Source: Lucifuga dentata (taxonomy: Eukaryota > Chordata > Actinopteri > Ophidiiformes > Bythitidae). From it: a stretch of DNA of 64,000 bases. The position numbers were made by a program, and so were the translations under genes. How positions within the stretch are numbered: position 1 is the first letter of the stretch; each line of letters starts with the position of its first letter. The notes below the pieces were generated by a model, which had not been told where the DNA came from, did no database searches, and saw nothing but the letters and a program-made list of their open reading frames with translations. This document shows positions 44,201-54,200 of this stretch, in pieces. Location of the stretch: positions 82,501-146,500 of the forward strand of contig VXCM01000777.1 of assembly GCA_014773175.1 (NCBI GenBank), given 5' to 3'.

Positions 44201-45073
44201 TGTCACTGGTATGTTACCACCAGTAAAATATCATGGAAATACTACAACAGCATGCAAACAAATTAAATACAAATACACCCCCCCCCCCCCCCCCNCCCCC
44301 CCCCCCCAGGTCCTGGGGTTGGTCCCACGGTGGCCATCGGCGAGGAGATGGGCCTGGTGGTGAATACTAAGGGAGCAGGGAAGGGGAAGGTGAGCTGTGT
44401 CGTGGTTCAGCCTGATGGCAGCGAGGTGGAGGCGGAGGTGCTGGAGAACGAGGACGGGACCTTTGATATCTTCTACACGGCGCCGGCACCCGGGAACTAC
44501 GTCATCTACGTCCGCTTTGGAGGGGAGAACATCCCACGCAGTCCCTTCAAAGTCATGGTGAGACACAGCAGCAGATTTTTCTTTATTCTCGGGTTTGTTA
44601 CAGGTTGAGGATCCAAAATGGGTTCACCTAAGCCGATACGGAGAGTCTGGAGGGAAGAGTGGCACTTACTTTTTATTTAAAGGTACTTTTCTGATGGATT
44701 TTCATTTAGTCAAGTGTCCAGAAAGTTCAAGATGAGTCGCTGGATTATAAAAAAGTCACTTGAAGACGTTTCGCTGTTCTTCTGAAAGGCTTCTTCAATT
44801 CTAATTGTAGCAGCAACAGTTAGCGGCATTTATTCCCAAAAGGCTGACAAGCCCAATGCAACAATCACAATCCTACAGCACTGTGTCATTGCATGGATTT
44901 GTAAGCTGTTTAAGTCTGTGAATGTGTGTGAGGTCAAAGGTTAACTCTTGCTGCTCTGTCTTTAGGCTACTGATGAGATTGTACCCATGATGCAACAGCA
45001 GACATCTCTACAGCAACAAGCCGCTCCCCTTGGAGCCGGCTTCCAGCCCTGGGTACAGCACACAAACACACGT

Positions 45074-45129
<56 letters not shown>

Positions 45130-45171
45130 CTCCAATTTTTCAGCTCTTTTTGCAGGTGAATGGCTGCTGGT

Positions 45172-45210
<39 letters not shown>

Positions 45211-45437
45211 CTAAAGAGTACTGGCTCGACTGCTTTGCCTTCTCCATTCTGTATCGTCGCTCCTCCTTTCTCTTAGCCAATGGGATGCCAGCAACCGTTC
45301 AACGTTATAAATATAAATATCAGCAAAAGTGAAACCTAAGTTGTTTGTGAGGTGTTTATATCATTGCTATGGTTACGGGTCGTTTTGTTTTTCAGGTGTT
45401 TGAGGTTCCTGTTTATCCCTCAGGGGTTTGCTGTGGT

Positions 45438-45468
<31 letters not shown>

Positions 45469-46558
45469 CCTCATTCCACTCTTCATCGCTGTGGCTGCTT
45501 CANTCTCTCTCTCTCTCTCTCTCTCTCCTCTTCCTCATTCCACTCTTCATCGCTGTGGCTGCTTCACTCAGACTCACCTCACCTTCCTCCTCTTCCTCCT
45601 TCCTGCTCCACTGCTTTACACTTCCCAGGATGCCCCACGTGGGCGGGGCAGCATGTTTGTAATGGGGTTCTTTGAGACAAACAGGATGTTGTTTTATCGT
45701 AAAATAATCTGTCATCGCTCTTCCTTTTCTTTCTCTCCTCCTCCAGGTGACGTCAGACAGCTTCCAGCCAATCAGCAGCAGCATTAACGGGAGCGGCTTC
45801 AGACCGTTTGACATGGTCATTCCTTTCTCCTTCAGGAAGGGAGAAATCACTGGTGAGGAGAAACAGATACAAGCCACTTATTTCTATTATAACAAGACTT
45901 TTCTGTCTGTTTTTGCGTCCTGAAAGTTTTTTATCCAATTAAATTACAGATTTTAGTGAAATTTGTTGGAAAGTTAAGACATTTTTAGCTTTTGTTGTAA
46001 ATAGCACCATTAGTGGCCATTTATAAAGCACTTTACATTTAGGATCATAATTCCTGAACTGTGAGACATAAAAGCAAAATTATTTTTTTTTTCCAGCTTA
46101 GTTCAAGACAAATATATCAGTAAAGGTTGAAACACTTCTAGCTAAAAATGGTTTTTAACTACTTGTCCAACAAAGTTACTATAATTTAATTCAAATTTGG
46201 ATGAAACTTGATAAAAGTTCATTAGTTTTTTCTGTAAATTGGTTGCCAAATTCTTGTTCTCATGGCCATGACCCNCCCCCCACACACACACACACACAAT
46301 TTTTATCTCTCATTACTCATTATGGTTAATTGTGCAGGTTCAACAAAATTTAGATGACACATGCACATACTGACTTTCTCTCCCTCTTCTCTGTCTCTCT
46401 CTCTCTCTCTCTCAGGTGAGGTATTGATGCCGTCTGGTAAATCAGCTCAGCCGTTGATCTCAGACAACCTGGATGGGACGGTCACGGTGCAGTACTCACC
46501 CACTGAGGCCGGCTTGCATGAGATGCACATCAAATACAACGGCACACACATCCCTGGT

Positions 46559-46612
<54 letters not shown>

Positions 46613-46616
46613 CCTN

Positions 46617-46667
<51 letters not shown>

Positions 46668-49600
46668 CCTCATGAATATTCCTTCAGTCAAATCTCATGA
46701 AGAAATTGAAAAACAGGGTAAAGGTCGTGGAGTCTGGCAAAGTACATGCTGTCAAAAAGTGCTTTTTCTTAAAAAAAAAAAAAAAGTGGTAGGCTTCAAT
46801 CTGTGACAGAATCTTGTTATAAGCACAAAGATCTCAAATGTAAAAACGATTTGCAGAAAGGTTCAAACTGCACACACTCTATAAAGCCTTTGAATCTGGA
46901 ATCCTGGGACTACGTCTGCTCCTGCTTTTGTTTTAGTAACTTCTATCTTATGGTGTATAAATATTTCTTGTGTGTATTTCAGAGTCTCCCCTCCAGTTCT
47001 ACGTGAACCGTGCCAGCAGTCCCAGCGTTTCAGCGTACGGTCCCGGCCTGAGCTACGGAGTCGCCAACAAGGCCGCTACCTTCACCGTCTTCACAGAGGA
47101 CGCTGCTGAGGGTACCACAACTACGTTTATCATGAGTAGAAATAGTAATAGTTGTCATTGTGGTAGCAGTAATACTAGTGGGAGTAGTGATGAAGGTATT
47201 AACTGTACTGGTTTGGTTGTACTAGTAATATATTTTAATGCTAACACTATTTGTAGTAAAAGCACTGTTATTATCTGTTGTAGCCATACTAAAAGCAGCT
47301 TTTCACTTATTGTTTGGAGTTGAATTTATATTTGGTAACCACTTTAAAAAAAAACGTGAATACACAAAATATTACAGTTCCACTGTGACTTTTTCAAATT
47401 ATCAACTAACAAAACAACAATTTATTACTTTTCTTCCAGTGTGAAAAACTGTTGTAACAGGTAAAACATATTAATAAATCACCTTTCAAAGGTTTGGTTA
47501 GAAAGTGTTTTACAAAAGGCGTATCTAGAAGGACTAGAAAAAAAATACCTTGAAAACGTTTCACCGTTTATCTGAAGGACTTCTAACTGCAACAGAAACA
47601 TTTATTCCCAAAAGGCAGAAACGCTTTAAAGCTATTTTTTTTTTTCAAGTTCATTGACAACTTTAACCTTCTAGACATCTGAATGACTGAGATAAACTGT
47701 CACAGATACAAAAGGGTTATGCAGTAAATGTTACACAAATATAAAACCCTAATTGTACGGAATTGATAATGAAAATAATGTTTAATGTAGTTTTTAATTA
47801 TTTTCTCATTTTTAATGTCCCTCTGGCTTTCAGTAAAGCTAACACAAAGTGCAGCACAATTAGCATTTGTAGTTTTATATGTGGCGCTTTTTAATCTGGT
47901 GTAAACAGCTTGTCATGGTGAAGTACGTTGTTTTATTTGAAGTGCTCATTTTTGTAGTAGAAGTTGTACTTATCCAGTGGTAGTAGCAGTAAACCTTGTG
48001 CTAAAACTCAATGAATTGTTGAGTTAATTTCTACTTTTCATAGTTATTTACCAAACATGCAGTGTTTCCTGTAGATAGTAAACTTACATACTGTATGAGG
48101 TGCATTCATTTTGTCTCTCTGCCCTCATGTCTGTTCAGGAGGTCTGGATTTGGCCATTGAGGGTCCGTCCAAAGCAGAGATCAGCTGTGTGGACAACAAG
48201 GACGGAACATGCAGCGTCAGCTACCTGCCCATTCTGCCCGGCGACTACAACATCCTGGTCAAATACAACGACAAACACATCGCCGGCAGCCCGTTCACCG
48301 CCAGGATCACTGGTCAGATTCCACACAGACACACTTCTGTTACCATCAGCCACCTTATACAGCGCCCTCCACTAATGTTGGCAACCTTGGTAAATAAAAG
48401 AAAAATGGGCTGTGAAAAAAAAATGTCATTAGGTTGTCATTCAAAATATTAACAAAAATATCAAACTTTAATTAAAGTAAAAATAATTTAAAGGAAATCA
48501 TGAAACAAATATTTTTCTTACTGGGCCTGGAAGAGGACATGTGTGTGTATATTTACTCCACACACAGTGAGGATGATGGTCCGAGTGGCCAAAAAATCTC
48601 CAAGCATTACTGGAGAATTGCAGATGTTTGTTGAGTTTTGTGATCAGAAAGTCTCCAAAACTACGAACAGGCGCCACCAGGCCGACTGAGAAAAATAAAA
48701 TCAAAATCATAAAATCAAGCACTCTGATGAAGGCAGATAGCCGATACGCATAAGTGCTGTTTATTGTTTTTAAAAATGCTGTAAGCCCATCAGTAAAATA
48801 AAGGCTTTTTACTAAAAGGAGATCCACACAGTGCCTGGAACTGTTTTTTTGATACCACCATCGTGTGGTTCAGGAAGTCCATTTGTCTGATTTACAGTAA
48901 TTCCCCTCCAAGAGCATGTGTGGAAGTGTTCTGTGCACAAGTTTTTCTTTGTTCTACTAAGAAAAATAGTTGTTCCAAGATAAGAATTTTGTTTCCTTTC
49001 AATTATTTTACTTTAATTAAAGGTTATATTTTTGTTAATATTTTGAATGAAAAATCAAGAGGACNTTCAATTATTTTACTTTAATTAAAGGTTATATTTT
49101 TGTTAATATTTTGAATGAAAAATCAAGAGGACAATCATAAAGACATTTTTTTCACAGCCCATTTTGCTTTTATTTACCAAGGTTGCCAATATTTGTGGAG
49201 GACAATGTACGGCTTTAGCACTAGTTTAGAACAGCTGACCAGAAGGATGTTTGAGCTTTCTCATTAGAAGATTAGATGAATTTATACAGAAGTGGTCTAT
49301 TGAGCTACAGCAGATGTCATCTTGCTACCTTTATGTTGAATCTAAGAAGGAGTTTAAGTTTGAAAAGTATTTATTGCAAAAAAATAGGGGGCAGAGACGA
49401 GCAATTTGTGACTTTAGACTTGCCAGTTCTAGGATTCCAAAGGTTACTGTGAGATATAGGGTTAGAAAGGAAAAGTAGAATATGTAAATTATGCAGCCAC
49501 AACTGTGTTGGGGATGAATATCATGTACTGTTTGAATGCACAAATATGGAAATAAGGCAATCTAGAGAAAAGTATTTGCTGAAGTATTATGTTAAGAGTC

Positions 49601-51033
49601 CATCTACATTTTAGTTGGTTTTGTTATTGCAGTCAGAGAATCCAAAAATATCCGTAAACTTGGTGCCTTTTTGAAAAATGTGTTAATTTTAAGTGATTTA
49701 GGTTGTTTTTCATCCACACTGCCTGCCTTCATATGTACTGTTTGTACTCCATACCATTTATATGGTCATAAGTCTAATGAAATGAAATAAAAAATGAAAT
49801 GAATCTAAATAACAGCCAGTCACTCAGAAAGAGTTTTTTCTGTGGCCACTACACAGGTTGAGACTTTTAAAAAGTCAAAAACTTTGAATCGTGCACTCAG
49901 AATGTTAGAATGTTCTTCACAAAGAGATTCCATCAAAGCAATTAACAATCTTATAACACGTTCTGGTCTCGCTGTGCTCAGCTGCACTTCAGCCCAAAAT
50001 CAAAGTGGTTTGTACAGGGATTTGTCAGCTCAGACATTCAACTTCAGATGACAGCCGTAATATAATCCAGGAATTCAAAATGATTTTCTGTACGTGAAAC
50101 ATAAAGCATAAGACTTTAGAACAGTCATCCTCAAAGTCTGAACCCGGTCCGGATCCAGACCGAACCACAACAGTCTCTGGACTCTGAGCAAATTATACAT
50201 TTTAGATGTGTTATTTGTTTCTTTGGGAGTGACGAGGATGGATAGGATCAGGAACGAGTACATCAGAGGGACAGCGCATGTTAGATGTTTTGGAGATAAA
50301 GTCAGAGAGGCCAGACTGAGATGGTTTGGACATGTACAGAGGAGGGATAGTGAACATATCGGTAGAAGGATGCTGAGGTTGGAACTGCCAGGCAGGAGGC
50401 CTAGAGGAAGACCAAAGAGGAGATTTATGGATGTAGTGAAAGAGGACATGAAGTTAGTTGGTGTGAGAGAAGAGGAGGCAGAGGATAGGGTTAGATGGAG
50501 GCAGATGATTCGCTGTGGTGACCCCTGAAGGGAAAAGCCGAAAGGAAAAGAAGAAAGAAGAAGATGTGTTATTTGTTTTATCTGTGAGACATCGCTGCGA
50601 AGCAACGAGTCAAAATTCTCCACTTTCTCCACTGTAAGCAATGCTATTAATGTCAGTGTCTGAGAATGTCTACTCTGCTTTGGTTGGTCCAATCACATTC
50701 AGCATCCCGTCATCTCCATGACAACAATGGGTTGACACAGGAATGGGCTCACTGAGAGTTGATAGGGCAGCTAGTTTCATGACCAATTAGCTTGACTCTG
50801 GGTCAGATTGCCATCAGGAGAGGCGGGACTCCCCCCCCAAATGACACACCGTAACAGTCAGCTGGATCTTTTATTTACATTAGTTATCACTTTGCGATTC
50901 ACCTGCAAGCAGCTGTGACTGAACGCTCGATTTCAGCCAACTGGTCAGATAGAATATAGAATATAAAGACAAAGCATGAAGGAGTGCAGTTTGAATTCAG
51001 CCAATTCTCAACAATTAAAAAAAAAAAAAAATN

Positions 51034-51087
<54 letters not shown>

Positions 51088-51248
51088 AGAGGACAACCAG
51101 CGGCGTTCTCAGGTGAAGCTGGGCTCGGCAGCAGACTTCTCTCTGGACATCAGTGAGACGGACCTCAGCCTGCTAACCGCCAGCATCACCGCGCCGTCCG
51201 GCCGGGATGAACCCTGCCTGCTGAAGAGGATGGCCAACAACCACATCG

Positions 51249-51284
<36 letters not shown>

Positions 51285-54200
51285 TAAAAATGAATCAAAC
51301 AGTCTATATTTACTTGAACTGTTTGTTCTTACTCTTCCCCTTTTCTCCTTTCCTCTTCCTACTTTCTTTCCCTCTGCCCCCTTCCTTTGCTCCCTTTCCT
51401 CCTTCTGACTCCTTCCTATCTCCTAACCCTTGCTATTTGTTCCTCTCCCTCCTTTTCACCGTTAAATCTTTCATTTTCCTGCCCTATCCCTCTACCTTCT
51501 TTTCCTCTCCCCACTTCTATTGATTTCACTCTTTCCTACTGTTCCTCTGCTCCCTCTTCCTTTCATCTTTCCTTCCCTCTGTCTTGTCTGTCTACATCTC
51601 CATGCTCCTCCCTTACTTTTTCTTTTTTCCTTCCTTTTTTCTCCCCCTCTACTGCTCCACCCCCCATTCTTCTCTACTTTCTCCTCTCTTTCTCATCATT
51701 TCTTTTCCTTTTGCTGCTTCCTCTCTTACTCCCTCTCCTCCTCTTCCTCCTCCCCCTCCCCTCAGGTATCTCCTTCATTCCCAGGGAGGTTGGTGAGCAT
51801 AAAGTCAGTATTCTAAAGAATGGTCGGCACGTAGCCAACAGTCCCATCACCATCATGGTGGTCCAGTCTGAGATTGGTGACGCTGACCGGGTCAAAGCTT
51901 ACGGCGACGGTCTCGTCCACGGTTCCACCTTCACCAATGCCAGCTTTATGGTCGACACCCGGGAGGCCGGTCAGTGTGAGAAATCAAGCTTATGTTGTTT
52001 TTAAAAGACCATACCATCCATTTTGCATGTTTGAGCCTTATATAATCAATTTTCGTACACGTGAAGTTACTGACATCATTTCCTAAAGCATACTACTGGT
52101 GCATAATAGTGCATAAAAGCATAATAGTGAATTAAAAATGTTTTTCCTACCTTCTAGACCACCATTGGTTTCAGTTCATTCTGGTACGCTATTAAAATCA
52201 ACTTACTGATACTTGAAACGTTGCAAACAAGACATGTATTCAGGTTTTTTTCAAAGCTAGATAATTTTAGTTTAAGCGCAATAAAAAGCATGGAGTGAAT
52301 GTATGTCTCCACCAGAGAATATAGTCCTAAAAGAAGACCTGTGTTTATTGAAAAATTTAAACAACCGTGACTTCATAAGGCTGCGTAACTATTAGCAGGA
52401 GAAACATTGATTTTTAAGGTGGGTGTATCACTTGAATATTTGATTTTGAAAGATTAAGCGATTTTGCAAAATATCAGGAAAGCTGAAATTTTTTTTTGTA
52501 TTCAAAAGGAAAAAAATGAAAAGGCTTCTCTTCTCTGTCAGCGAATGAGAAAATGAAAAACATCCTGATACTGAATTCTGAATGTTGCTGAAGATGTTTG
52601 TGATAATTAATGAATTACTGAATCCTGAAAAACAAAGACATTTACTGAATGTGACCTGTTCAGGTTATGGTGGCCTGGCTCTGTCCATCGAGGGTCCCAG
52701 CAAGGTGGACATCCAGACTGAGGACATGGAGGACGGGACGTGTGGAGTGACGTACTGTCCCACCGAACCAGGAAACTACATTGTCTCTATCCGTTTCGCC
52801 GAGGAACACGTCCCAGGTAAATGCTTAAGTCTTTACATTCAGGGAAAAAGATACAGTACATATTTAAAAAGAGACATAAACAGGATAGCTATTCACTTAT
52901 TCTTTTAGTAATTAAGAATATTAGTGCAGCGCCCATTCAAAACATGCCTGTTTGGAACGGGACGGTGTGTGCCGAAAACTGCATCCCTGCCGAGAATTGC
53001 ATCCTTACTCGCCGACAATGGATCATATATGTAATGGAAGACAATATTTATTCCTTTGAATAACTTTTATCAAACAGCGATTATGGCACTTCTTAGAGGC
53101 AACAACAGTAATACCTACAGTAAGTCTGTTGGGCAGCAGCGATTCAGTTCTCCATTCTTATTTGGTATTTCTACTGAAAAAATGCATCCCCCTCCTTTCT
53201 TAGACCTGAGGGTTACATTCATCAAACTCACCCTGTCTCACAAAAATAACACCAAATATGAGGTTTTAATGTCATTTCATTCCTTCATCTTCAGAAAGTT
53301 ATTTACACTGGGGATGCAAATCTCTGCAGANTTAATGTCATTTCATTCCTTCATCTTCAGAAAGTTATTTACACTGGGGATGCAAATCTCTGCAGAAAAA
53401 CATTTGCCAAAAAATGCATCTCCTCCTTTCTCAGCCCTGAGGAGCTCACATGCACCAAACTCACCCTGTCACACCCAAACAGCCCCCAAACACGAACTCT
53501 TAAGTTGATTTCATTCCTTCATCTACAGAAAATTATTTACAGCGGGGATGCAAATCTCTGCAGAAGTGGGGATGTAATTTTCAGCAGGGATGCAGATTTC
53601 GGCACAACACCAGACTTCATGGTGTGCTGCCATAATTTAGCTCTGCACATCCTTGTGAGCTAGCTTTGTTTGCTGTACAGGGTCGGGTTGAGACCGTGCC
53701 ACTGGACCGGAGCATATCCTGCTGCATGGACTACTTTTTACTGGCACAGCTCAATTTGAGAACCGCTCATCTAAACAACTTCACACGTGACACTGCACAT
53801 CCTTGGGTCCTGAGCAATGAATCTGCTGAATTTCAACTTCATACAGCTCTGGGTTCTAGAGATGCTGGTGCCACAGACAGAGATTTCTGCCTTTATAGTT
53901 AAATATCGATTATCAGCATCGAAAACCTGATAATACAAATATGTTGAGAAGTCATGTACTGATGACGTTATAAATTCAAAATCCTTGTAGGTATGTTGTA
54001 ACTCCATTGTTTTGTGTTGCCTTGAAGTGATCTGATCATTCTGCATTTTTGGAAAGTGACATGAAATGGATGAATAAATGATGAGGAACAAATGCTATGC
54101 GAAATGAATATTACACCTAAAAAAAAAAAGTATGCGTTCCTTGTATTAAGTCATTTATTATGTCTGATTTGATGAACCAGATAAAGCTTATTTTAACGTG

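Noticed and set aside
44209..44309. A hidden optional exon in intron 32 like the FLNA 8-residue insert
   Set aside because: The intron is only 101 nt and ends in a long C-run; no acceptor and donor pair with a matching frame is present.
51387..52004. 205-codon open frame before and through exon 40
   Set aside because: The first two thirds are translated pyrimidine tract; the real coding part starts at the acceptor at 51766.
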